Under the pieces are notes generated by a model. The model saw nothing but the letters and a program-made list of their open reading frames with translations. It did not search any database and was not told the origin of the DNA. Of a DNA stretch of 64,000 bases, positions 41,149-53,044 are shown in pieces; the first letter of the stretch is position 1; the number at the start of each line of letters is the position of its first letter. Source of the DNA: Marthasterias glacialis. Taxonomy: Eukaryota > Echinodermata > Asteroidea > Forcipulatida > Asteriidae. The DNA lies in assembly GCA_911728455.2 (NCBI GenBank), contig OU452234.1:11866031-11930030 (forward strand). Direction: 5' to 3'. Both the position numbers and the translations under genes were made by a program.

Positions 41149-41463
41149 TTGATGACGTCAGAATTGACCCAATTTTTGCCACTTGCCCAAATATTGCGAA
41201 TTGACCCCTTCCCCGCACACAAACCCTCTTCAGTGATGTCTACTCTATCATTTTCTATCATAAAATCGCATAAAAAAAAAATTTTGATCAAAAGTGCCGG
41301 TGCTCACAGGGAGCTCCCTGTGAGAAATTTTAATTTTCGGACCCAACTTGAAAAGTGCTTTTCATGGAATCAGTGGATGCGGGCGGCTCTTCCGAGACGT
41401 GTCCAACAAACTAGAGCTCCCAACTTGCAGTATTTCGGGAGCTAGCGAGCTTTTTCGGCCATC
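41149..41463. repeat. 315-bp (A10) monomer
   Basis: The A-tract has ten A. The same form recurs at 42090-42404, three monomers to the right, and nowhere else that I saw. Confidence 0.85.
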
Positions 41464-42089
41464 TTGATGACGTCAGAATTGACCCAATTTTTGCCACTTG
41501 CCCAAATATTGCGAATTGACCCCTTCCCCGCACACAAACCCTCTTCAGTGATGTCTACTCTATCATTTTCTATCATAAAATCGCATAAAAAAAATTTTGA
41601 TCAAAAGTGCCGGTGCTCACAGGGAGCTCCCTGTGAGAAATTTTAATTTTCGGACCCAACTTGAAAAGTGCTTTTCATGGAATCAGTGGATGCGGGCGGC
41701 TCTTCCGAGACGTGTCCAACAAACTAGAGCTCCCAACTTGCAGTATTTCGGGAGCTAGCGAGCTTTTTCGGCCATCTTGATGACGTCAGAATTGACCCAA
41801 TTTTTGCCACTTGCCCAAATATTGCGAATTGACCCCTTCCCCGCACACAAACCCTCTTCAGTGATGTCTACTCTATCATTTTCTATCATAAAATCGCATA
41901 AAAAAAATTTTGATCAAAAGTGCCGGTGCTCACAGGGAGCTCCCTGTGAGAAATTTTAATTTTCGGACCCAACTTGAAAAGTGCTTTTCATGGAATCAGT
42001 GGATGCGGGCGGCTCTTCCGAGACGTGTCCAACAAACTAGAGCTCCCAACTTGCAGTATTTCGGGAGCTAGCGAGCTTTTTCGGCCATC

Positions 42090-42404
42090 TTGATGACGTC
42101 AGAATTGACCCAATTTTTGCCACTTGCCCAAATATTGCGAATTGACCCCTTCCCCGCACACAAACCCTCTTCAGTGATGTCTACTCTATCATTTTCTATC
42201 ATAAAATCGCATAAAAAAAAAATTTTGATCAAAAGTGCCGGTGCTCACAGGGAGCTCCCTGTGAGAAATTTTAATTTTCGGACCCAACTTGAAAAGTGCT
42301 TTTCATGGAATCAGTGGATGCGGGCGGCTCTTCCGAGACGTGTCCAACAAACTAGAGCTCCCAACTTGCAGTATTTCGGGAGCTAGCGAGCTTTTTCGGC
42401 CATC
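42090..42404. repeat. 315-bp (A10) monomer, second copy
   Basis: It is identical in type to the copy at 41149. The three-monomer spacing matches the inner rhythm of the higher-order repeat further right. Confidence 0.85.
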
Positions 42405-45400
42405 TTGATGACGTCAGAATTGACCCAATTTTTGCCACTTGCCCAAATATTGCGAATTGACCCCTTCCCCGCACACAAACCCTCTTCAGTGATGTCTACT
42501 CTATCATTTTCTATCATAAAATCGCATAAAAAAAATTTTGATCAAAAGTGCCGGTGCTCACAGGGAGCTCCCTGTGAGAAATTTTAATTTTCGGACCCAA
42601 CTTGAAAAGTGCTTTTCATGGAATCAGTGGATGCGGGCGGCTCTTCCGAGACGTGTCCAACAAACTAGAGCTCCCAACTTGCAGTATTTCGGGAGCTAGC
42701 GAGCTTTTTCGGCCATCTTGATGACGTCAGAATTGACCCAATTTTTGCCACTTGCCCAAATATTGCGAATTGACCCCTTCCCCGCACACAAACCCTCTTC
42801 AGTGATGTCTACTCTATCATTTTCTATCATAAAATCGCATAAAAAAAATTTTGATCAAAAGTGCCGGTGCTCACAGGGAGCTCCCTGTGAGAAATTTTAA
42901 TTTTCGGACCCAACTTGAAAAGTGCTTTTCATGGAATCAGTGGATGCGGGCGGCTCTTCCGAGACGTGTCCAACAAACTAGAGCTCCCAACTTGCAGTAT
43001 TTCGGGAGCTAGCGAGCTTTTTCGGCCATCTTGATGACGTCAGAATTGACCCAATTTTTGCCACTTGCCCAAATATTGCGAATTGACCCCTTCCCCGCAC
43101 ACAAACCCTCTTCAGTGATGTCTACTCTATCATTTTCTATCATAAAATCGCATAAAAAAAATTTTGATCAAAAGTGCCGGTGCTCACAGGGAGCTCCCTG
43201 TGAGAAATTTTAATTTTCGGACCCAACTTGAAAAGTGCTTTTCATGGAATCAGTGGATGCGGGCGGCTCTTCCGAGACGTGTCCAACAAACTAGAGCTCC
43301 CAACTTGCAGTATTTCGGGAGCTAGCGAGCTTTTTCGGCCATCTTGATGACGTCAGAATTGACCCAATTTTTGCCACTTGCCCAAATATTGCGAATTGAC
43401 CCCTTCCCCGCACACAAACCCTCTTCAGTGATGTCTACTCTATCATTTTCTATCATAAAATCGCATAAAAAAAATTTTGATCAAAAGTGCCGGTGCTCAC
43501 AGGGAGCTCCCTGTGAGAAATTTTAATTTTCGGACCCAACTTGAAAAGTGCTTTTCATGGAATCAGTGGATGCGGGCGGCTCTTCCGAGACGTGTCCAAC
43601 AAACTAGAGCTCCCAACTTGCAGTATTTCGGGAGCTAGCGAGCTTTTTCGGCCATCTTGATGACGTCAGAATTGACCCAATTTTTGCCACTTGCCCAAAT
43701 ATTGCGAATTGACCCCTTCCCCGCACACAAACCCTCTTCAGTGATGTCTACTCTATCATTTTCTATCATAAAATCGCATAAAAAAAAATTTTGATCAAAA
43801 GTGCCGGTGCTCACAGGGAGCTCCCTGTGAGAAATTTTAATTTTCGGACCCAACTTGAAAAGTGCTTTTCATGGAATCAGTGGATGCGGGCGGCTCTTCC
43901 GAGACGTGTCCAACAAACTAGAGCTCCCAACTTGCAGTATTTCGGGAGCTAGCGAGCTTTTTCGGCCATCTTGATGACGTCAGAATTGACCCAATTTTTG
44001 CAACTTGCCCAAATATTGCGAATTGACCCCTTCCCCGCACACAAACCCTCTTCAGTGATGTCTACTCTATCATTTTCTATCATAAAATCGCATAAAAAAA
44101 ATTTTGATCAAAAGTGCCGGTGCTCACAGGGAGCTCCCTGTGAGAAATTTTAATTTTCGGACCCAACTTGAAAAGTGCTTTTCATGGAATCAGTGGATGC
44201 GGGCGGCTCTTCCGAGACGTGTCCAACAAACTAGAGCTCCCAACTTGCAGTATTTCGGGAGCTAGCGAGCTTTTTCGGCCATCTTGATGACGTCAGAATT
44301 GACCCAATTTTTGCCACTTGCCCAAATATTGCGAATTGACCCCTTCCCCGCACACAAACCCTCTTCAGTGATGTCTACTCTATCATTTTCTATCATAAAA
44401 TCGCATAAAAAAAATTTTGATCAAAAGTGCCGGTGCTCACAGGGAGCTCCCTGTGAGAAATTTTAATTTTCGGACCCAACTTGAAAAGTGCTTTTCATGG
44501 AATCAGTGGATGCGGGCGGCTCTTCCGAGACGTGTCCAACAAACTAGAGCTCCCAACTTGCAGTATTTCGGGAGCTAGCGAGCTTTTTCGGCCATCTTGA
44601 TGACGTCAGAATTGACCCAATTTTTGCCACTTGCCCAAATATTGCGAATTGACCCCTTCCCCGCACACAAACCCTCTTCAGTGATGTCTACTCTATCATT
44701 TTCTATCATAAAATCGCATAAAAAAAATTTTGATCAAAAGTGCCGGTGCTCACAGGGAGCTCCCTGTGAGAAATTTTAATTTTCGGACCCAACTTGAAAA
44801 GTGCTTTTCATGGAATCAGTGGATGCGGGCGGCTCTTCCGAGACGTGTCCAACAAACTAGAGCTCCCAACTTGCAGTATTTCGGGAGCTAGCGAGCTTTT
44901 TCGGCCATCTTGATGACGTCAGAATTGACCCAATTTTTGCCACTTGCCCAAATATTGCGAATTGACCCCTTCCCCGCACACAAACCCTCTTCAGTGATGT
45001 CTACTCTATCATTTTCTATCATAAAATCGCATAAAAAAAATTTTGATCAAAAGTGCCGGTGCTCACAGGGAGCTCCCTGTGAGAAATTTTAATTTTCGGA
45101 CCCAACTTGAAAAGTGCTTTTCATGGAATCAGTGGATGCGGGCGGCTCTTCCGAGACGTGTCCAACAAACTAGAGCTCCCAACTTGCAGTATTTCGGGAG
45201 CTAGCGAGCTTTTTCGGCCATCTTGATGACGTCAGAATTGACCCAATTTTTGCCACTTGCCCAAATATTGCGAATTGACCCCTTCCCCGCACACAAACCC
45301 TCTTCAGTGATGTCTACTCTATCATTTTCTATCATAAAATCGCATAAAAAAAATTTTGATCAAAAGTGCCGGTGCTCACAGGGAGCTCCCTGTGAGAAAT

Positions 45401-45848
45401 TTTAATTTTCGGACCCAACTTGAAAAGTGCTTTTCATGGAATCAGTGGATGCGGGCGGCTCTTCCGAGACGTGTCCAACAAACTAGAGCTCCCAACTTGC
45501 AGTATTTCGGGAGCTAGCGAGCTTTTTCGGCCATCTTGATGACGTCAGAATTGACCCAATTTTTGCCACTTGCCCAAATATTGCGAATTGACCCCTTCCC
45601 CGCACACAAACCCTCTTCAGTGATGTCTACTCTATCATTTTCTATCATAAAATCGCATAAAAAAAATTTTGATCAAAAGTGCCGGTGCTCACAGGGAGCT
45701 CCCTGTGAGAAATTTTAATTTTCGGACCCAACTTGAAAAGTGCTTTTCATGGAATCAGTGGATGCGGGCGGCTCTTCCGAGACGTGTCCAACAAACTAGA
45801 GCTCCCAACTTGCAGTATTTCGGGAGCTAGCGAGCTTTTTCGGCCATC

Positions 45849-46166
45849 TTGATGACGTCAGAATTGACCCAATTTTTGCCACTTGCCCAAATATTGCGAA
45901 TTGACCCCTTCCCCGCACACAAACCCTCTTCAGTGATGTCTACTCTATCATTAATTTTTCTATCATAAAATCGCATAAAAAAAATTTTGATCAAAAGTGC
46001 CGGTGCTCACAGGGAGCTCCCTGTGAGAAATTTTAATTTTCGGACCCAACTTGAAAAGTGCTTTTCATGGAATCAGTGGATGCGGGCGGCTCTTCCGAGA
46101 CGTGTCCAACAAACTAGAGCTCCCAACTTGCAGTATTTCGGGAGCTAGCGAGCTTTTTCGGCCATC
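45849..46166. repeat. 318-bp monomer with 5-bp insertion
   Basis: Between the two CTATCAT motifs, CTATCATTAATTTTTCTATC replaces the usual spacing, adding five bases around 45953-45957. The added TAATTTT resembles a motif elsewhere in the monomer. It is the only copy of this type seen. Confidence 0.88.
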
Positions 46167-49136
46167 TTGATGACGTCAGAATTGACCCAATTTTTGCCAC
46201 TTGCCCAAATATTGCGAATTGACCCCTTCCCCGCACACAAACCCTCTTCAGTGATGTCTACTCTATCATTTTCTATCATAAAATCGCATAAAAAAAAATT
46301 TTGATCAAAAGTGCCGGTGCTCACAGGGAGCTCCCTGTGAGAAATTTTAATTTTCGGACCCAACTTGAAAAGTGCTTTTCATGGAATCAGTGGATGCGGG
46401 CGGCTCTTCCGAGACGTGTCCAACAAACTAGAGCTCCCAACTTGCAGTATTTCGGGAGCTAGCGAGCTTTTTCGGCTATCTTGATGACGTCAGAATTGAC
46501 CCAATTTTTGCCACTTGCCCAAATATTGCGAATTGACCCCTTCCCCGCACACAAACCCTCTTCAGTGATGTCTACTCTATCATTTTCTATCATAAAATCG
46601 CATAAAAAAAATTTTGATCAAAAGTGCCGGTGCTCACAGGGAGCTCCCTGTGAGAAATTTTAATTTTCGGACCCAACTTGAAAAGTGCTTTTCATGGAAT
46701 CAGTGGATGCGGGCGGCTCTTCCGAGACGTGTCCAACAAACTAGAGCTCCCAACTTGCAGTATTTCGGGAGCTAGCGAGCTTTTTCGGCCATCTTGATGA
46801 CGTCAGAATTGACCCAATTTTTGCCACTTGCCCAAATATTGCGAATTGACCCCTTCCCCGCACACAAACCCTCTTCAGTGATGTCTACTCTATCATTTTC
46901 TATCATAAAATCGCATAAAAAAAATTTTGATCAAAAGTGCCGGTGCTCACAGGGAGCTCCCTGTGAGAAATTTTAATTTTCGGACCCAACTTGAAAAGTG
47001 CTTTTCATGGAATCAGTGGATGCGGGCGGCTCTTCCGAGACGTGTCCAACAAACTAGAGCTCCCAACTTGCAGTATTTCGGGAGCTAGCGAGCTTTTTCG
47101 GCCATCTTGATGACGTCAGAATTGACCCAATTTTTGCCACTTGCCCAAATATTGCGAATTGACCCCTTCCCCGCACACAAACCCTCTTCAGTGATGTCTA
47201 CTCTATCATTTTCTATCATAAAATCGCATAAAAAAAATTTTGATCAAAAGTGCCGGTGCTCACAGGGAGCTCCCTGTGAGAAATTTTAATTTTCGGACCC
47301 AACTTGAAAAGTGCTTTTCATGGAATCAGTGGATGCGGGCGGCTCTTCCGAGACGTGTCCAACAAACTAGAGCTCCCAACTTGCAGTATTTCGGGAGCTA
47401 GCGAGCTTTTTCGGCCATCTTGATGACGTCAGAATTGACCCAATTTTTGCCACTTGCCCAAATATTGCGAATTGACCCCTTCCCCGCACACAAACCCTCT
47501 TCAGTGATGTCTACTCTATCATTTTCTATCATAAAATCGCATAAAAAAAATTTTGATCAAAAGTGCCGGTGCTCACAGGGAGCTCCCTGTGAGAAATTTT
47601 AATTTTCGGACCCAACTTGAAAAGTGCTTTTCATGGAATCAGTGGATGCGGGCGGCTCTTCCGAGACGTGTCCAACAAACTAGAGCTCCCAACTTGCAGT
47701 ATTTCGGGAGCTAGCGAGCTTTTTCGGCCATCTTGATGACGTCAGAATTGACCCAATTTTTGCCACTTGCCCAAATATTGCGAATTGACCCCTTCCCCGC
47801 ACACAAACCCTCTTCAGTGATGTCTACTCTATCATTTTCTATCATAAAATCGCATAAAAAAAATTTTGATCAAAAGTGCCGGTGCTCACAGGGAGCTCCC
47901 TGTGAGAAATTTTAATTTTCGGACCCAACTTGAAAAGTGCTTTTCATGGAATCAGTGGATGCGGGCGGCTCTTCCGAGACGTGTCCAACAAACTAGAGCT
48001 CCCAACTTGCAGTATTTCGGGAGCTAGCGAGCTTTTTCGGCCATCTTGATGACGTCAGAATTGACCCAATTTTTGCCACTTGCCCAAATATTGCGAATTG
48101 ACCCCTTCCCCGCACACAAACCCTCTTCAGTGATGTCTACTCTATCATTTTCTATCATAAAATCGCATAAAAAAAATTTTGATCAAAAGTGCCGGTGCTC
48201 ACAGGGAGCTCCCTGTGAGAAATTTTAATTTTCGGACCCAACTTGAAAAGTGCTTTTCATGGAATCAGTGGATGCGGGCGGCTCTTCCGAGACGTGTCCA
48301 ACAAACTAGAGCTCCCAACTTGCAGTATTTCGGGAGCTAGCGAGCTTTTTCGGCCATCTTGATGACGTCAGAATTGACCCAATTTTTGCCACTTGCCCAA
48401 ATATTGCGAATTGACCCCTTCCCCGCACACAAACCCTCTTCAGTGATGTCTACTCTATCATTTTCTATCATAAAATCGCATAAAAAAAATTTTGATCAAA
48501 AGTGCCGGTGCTCACAGGGAGCTCCCTGTGAGAAATTTTAATTTTCGGACCCAACTTGAAAAGTGCTTTTCATGGAATCAGTGGATGCGGGCGGCTCTTC
48601 CGAGACGTGTCCAACAAACTAGAGCTCCCAACTTGCAGTATTTCGGGAGCTAGCGAGCTTTTTCGGCCATCTTGATGACGTCAGAATTGACCCAATTTTT
48701 GCCACTTGCCCAAATATTGCGAATTGACCCCTTCCCCGCACACAAACCCTCTTCAGTGATGTCTACTCTATCATTTTCTATCATAAAATCGCATAAAAAA
48801 AATTTTGATCAAAAGTGCCGGTGCTCACAGGGAGCTCCCTGTGAGAAATTTTAATTTTCGGACCCAACTTGAAAAGTGCTTTTCATGGAATCAGTGGATG
48901 CGGGCGGCTCTTCCGAGACGTGTCCAACAAACTAGAGCTCCCAACTTGCAGTATTTCGGGAGCTAGCGAGCTTTTTCGGCCATCTTGATGACGTCAGAAT
49001 TGACCCAATTTTTGCCACTTGCCCAAATATTGCGAATTGACCCCTTCCCCGCACACAAACCCTCTTCAGTGATGTCTACTCTATCATTTTCTATCATAAA
49101 ATCGCATAAAAAAAATTTTGATCAAAAGTGCCGGTG

Positions 49137-49154
49137 CTCACAGCTCCCTGTGAG
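49137..49154. repeat. D-type shortened palindrome, copy 1
   Basis: CTCACAG is followed directly by CTCCCTGTGAG, so GGAG has been lost and the monomer is 309 bp. The loss lies between two AG dinucleotides and destroys the central GAGCTC. Identical forms at six other sites imply one deletion that was then copied. Confidence 0.92.
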
Positions 49155-49758
49155 AAATTTTAATTTTCGGACCCAACTTGAAAAGTGCTTTTCATGGAAT
49201 CAGTGGATGCGGGCGGCTCTTCCGAGACGTGTCCAACAAACTAGAGCTCCCAACTTGCAGTATTTCGGGAGCTAGCGAGCTTTTTCGGCCATCTTGATGA
49301 CGTCAGAATTGACCCAATTTTTGCCACTTGCCCAAATATTGCGAATTGACCCCTTCCCCGCACACAAACCCTCTTCAGTGATGTCTACTCTATCATTTTC
49401 TATCATAAAATCGCATAAAAAAAATTTTGATCAAAAGTGCCGGTGCTCACAGGGAGCTCCCTGTGAGAAATTTTAATTTTCGGACCCAACTTGAAAAGTG
49501 CTTTTCATGGAATCAGTGGATGCGGGCGGCTCTTCCGAGACGTGTCCAACAAACTAGAGCTCCCAACTTGCAGTATTTCGGGAGCTAGCGAGCTTTTTCG
49601 GCCATCTTGATGACGTCAGAATTGACCCAATTTTTGCCACTTGCCCAAATATTGCGAATTGACCCCTTCCCCGCACACAAACCCTCTTCAGTGATGTCTA
49701 CTCTATCATTTTCTATCATAAAATCGCATAAAAAAAATTTTGATCAAAAGTGCCGGTG

Positions 49759-49776
49759 CTCACAGCTCCCTGTGAG
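49759..49776. repeat. D-type shortened palindrome, copy 2
   Basis: This is the same 4-bp loss, two monomers after the first, giving a D-N-D motif. Confidence 0.92.
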
Positions 49777-52260
49777 AAATTTTAATTTTCGGACCCAACT
49801 TGAAAAGTGCTTTTCATGGAATCAGTGGATGCGGGCGGCTCTTCCGAGACGTGTCCAACAAACTAGAGCTCCCAACTTGCAGTATTTCGGGAGCTAGCGA
49901 GCTTTTTCGGCCATCTTGATGACGTCAGAATTGACCCAATTTTTGCCACTTGCCCAAATATTGCGAATTGACCCCTTCCCCGCACACAAACCCTCTTCAG
50001 TGATGTCTACTCTATCATTTTCTATCATAAAATCGCATAAAAAAAATTTTGATCAAAAGTGCCGGTGCTCACAGGGAGCTCCCTGTGAGAAATTTTAATT
50101 TTCGGACCCAACTTGAAAAGTGCTTTTCATGGAATCAGTGGATGCGGGCGGCTCTTCCGAGACGTGTCCAACAAACTAGAGCTCCCAACTTGCAGTATTT
50201 CGGGAGCTAGCGAGCTTTTTCGGCCATCTTGATGACGTCAGAATTGACCCAATTTTTGCCACTTGCCCAAATATTGCGAATTGACCCCTTCCCCGCACAC
50301 AAACCCTCTTCAGTGATGTCTACTCTATCATTTTCTATCATAAAATCGCATAAAAAAAAATTTTGATCAAAAGTGCCGGTGCTCACAGGGAGCTCCCTGT
50401 GAGAAATTTTAATTTTCGGACCCAACTTGAAAAGTGCTTTTCATGGAATCAGTGGATGCGGGCGGCTCTTCCGAGACGTGTCCAACAAACTAGAGCTCCC
50501 AACTTGCAGTATTTCGGGAGCTAGCGAGCTTTTTCGGCCATCTTGATGACGTCAGAATTGACCCAATTTTTGCCACTTGCCCAAATATTGCGAATTGACC
50601 CCTTCCCCGCACACAAACCCTCTTCAGTGATGTCTACTCTATCATTTTCTATCATAAAATCGCATAAAAAAAAATTTTGATCAAAAGTGCCGGTGCTCAC
50701 AGGGAGCTCCCTGTGAGAAATTTTAATTTTCGGACCCAACTTGAAAAGTGCTTTTCATGGAATCAGTGGATGCGGGCGGCTCTTCCGAGACGTGTCCAAC
50801 AAACTAGAGCTCCCAACTTGCAGTATTTCGGGAGCTAGCGAGCTTTTTCGGCCATCTTGATGACGTCAGAATTGACCCAATTTTTGCCACTTGCCCAAAT
50901 ATTGCGAATTGACCCCTTCCCCGCACACAAACCCTCTTCAGTGATGTCTACTCTATCATTTTCTATCATAAAATCGCATAAAAAAAATTTTGATCAAAAG
51001 TGCCGGTGCTCACAGGGAGCTCCCTGTGAGAAATTTTAATTTTCGGACCCAACTTGAAAAGTGCTTTTCATGGAATCAGTGGATGCGGGCGGCTCTTCCG
51101 AGACGTGTCCAACAAACTAGAGCTCCCAACTTGCAGTATTTCGGGAGCTAGCGAGCTTTTTCGGCCATCTTGATGACGTCAGAATTGACCCAATTTTTGC
51201 CACTTGCCCAAATATTGCGAATTGACCCCTTCCCCGCACACAAACCCTCTTCAGTGATGTCTACTCTATCATTTTCTATCATAAAATCGCATAAAAAAAA
51301 TTTTGATCAAAAGTGCCGGTGCTCACAGGGAGCTCCCTGTGAGAAATTTTAATTTTCGGACCCAACTTGAAAAGTGCTTTTCATGGAATCAGTGGATGCG
51401 GGCGGCTCTTCCGAGACGTGTCCAACAAACTAGAGCTCCCAACTTGCAGTATTTCGGGAGCTAGCGAGCTTTTTCGGCCATCTTGATGACGTCAGAATTG
51501 ACCCAATTTTTGCCACTTGCCCAAATATTGCGAATTGACCCCTTCCCCGCACACAAACCCTCTTCAGTGATGTCTACTCTATCATTTTCTATCATAAAAT
51601 CGCATAAAAAAAATTTTGATCAAAAGTGCCGGTGCTCACAGGGAGCTCCCTGTGAGAAATTTTAATTTTCGGACCCAACTTGAAAAGTGCTTTTCATGGA
51701 ATCAGTGGATGCGGGCGGCTCTTCCGAGACGTGTCCAACAAACTAGAGCTCCCAACTTGCAGTATTTCGGGAGCTAGCGAGCTTTTTCGGCCATCTTGAT
51801 GACGTCAGAATTGACCCAATTTTTGCCACTTGCCCAAATATTGCGAATTGACCCCTTCCCCGCACACAAACCCTCTTCAGTGATGTCTACTCTATCATTT
51901 TCTATCATAAAATCGCATAAAAAAAATTTTGATCAAAAGTGCCGGTGCTCACAGGGAGCTCCCTGTGAGAAATTTTAATTTTCGGACCCAACTTGAAAAG
52001 TGCTTTTCATGGAATCAGTGGATGCGGGCGGCTCTTCCGAGACGTGTCCAACAAACTAGAGCTCCCAACTTGCAGTATTTCGGGAGCTAGCGAGCTTTTT
52101 CGGCCATCTTGATGACGTCAGAATTGACCCAATTTTTGCCACTTGCCCAAATATTGCGAATTGACCCCTTCCCCGCACACAAACCCTCTTCAGTGATGTC
52201 TACTCTATCATTTTCTATCATAAAATCGCATAAAAAAAATTTTGATTAAAAGTGCCGGTG

Positions 52261-52278
52261 CTCACAGCTCCCTGTGAG
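52261..52278. repeat. D-type shortened palindrome, copy 3
   Basis: This is the same 4-bp loss. The monomer also has a private GATTAAAA at about 52244-52251, which breaks the TTTTGATCAAAA palindrome. Confidence 0.92.
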
Positions 52279-53044
52279 AAATTTTAATTTTCGGACCCAA
52301 CTTGAAAAGTGCTTTTCATGGAATCAGTGGATGCGGGCGGCTCTTCCGAGACGTGTCCAACAAACTAGAGCTCCCAACTTGCAGTATTTCGGGAGCTAGC
52401 GAGCTTTTTCGGCCATCTTGATGACGTCAGAATTGACCCAATTTTTGCCACTTGCCCAAATATTGCGAATTGACCCCTTCCCCGCACACAAACCCTCTTC
52501 AGTGATGTCTACTCTATCATTTTCTATCATAAAATCGCATAAAAAAAATTTTGATCAAAAGTGCCGGTGCTCACAGGGAGCTCCCTGTGAGAAATTTTAA
52601 TTTTCGGACCCAACTTGAAAAGTGCTTTTCATGGAATCAGTGGATGCGGGCGGCTCTTCCGAGACGTGTCCAACAAACTAGAGCTCCCAACTTGCAGTAT
52701 TTCGGGAGCTAGCGAGCTTTTTCGGCCATCTTGATGACGTCAGAATTGACCCAATTTTTGCCACTTGCCCAAATATTGCGAATTGACCCCTTCCCCGCAC
52801 ACAAACCCTCTTCAGTGATGTCTACTCTATCATTTTCTATCATAAAATCGCATAAAAAAAAATTTTGATCAAAAGTGCCGGTGCTCACAGGGAGCTCCCT
52901 GTGAGAAATTTTAATTTTCGGACCCAACTTGAAAAGTGCTTTTCATGGAATCAGTGGATGCGGGCGGCTCTTCCGAGACGTGTCCAACAAACTAGAGCTC
53001 CCAACTTGCAGTATTTCGGGAGCTAGCGAGCTTTTTCGGCCATC

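Larger units (their letters stand above)
41149..48984. repeat. Transition segment with sporadic length variants
   Basis: Copies are mostly 313 bp, but length changes begin to appear. Two 315-bp copies (anchors 41149 and 42090, exactly three monomers apart) carry A10 in place of A8. 314-bp copies with A9 lie at 43657 and 46167. A 318-bp copy at 45849 has five extra bases in the CTATCAT region. The copy at 43971 has GCAACTTGCC. Single-base substitutions are rare. This zone separates the uniform core from the ordered A/D pattern to its right. Confidence 0.88.
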
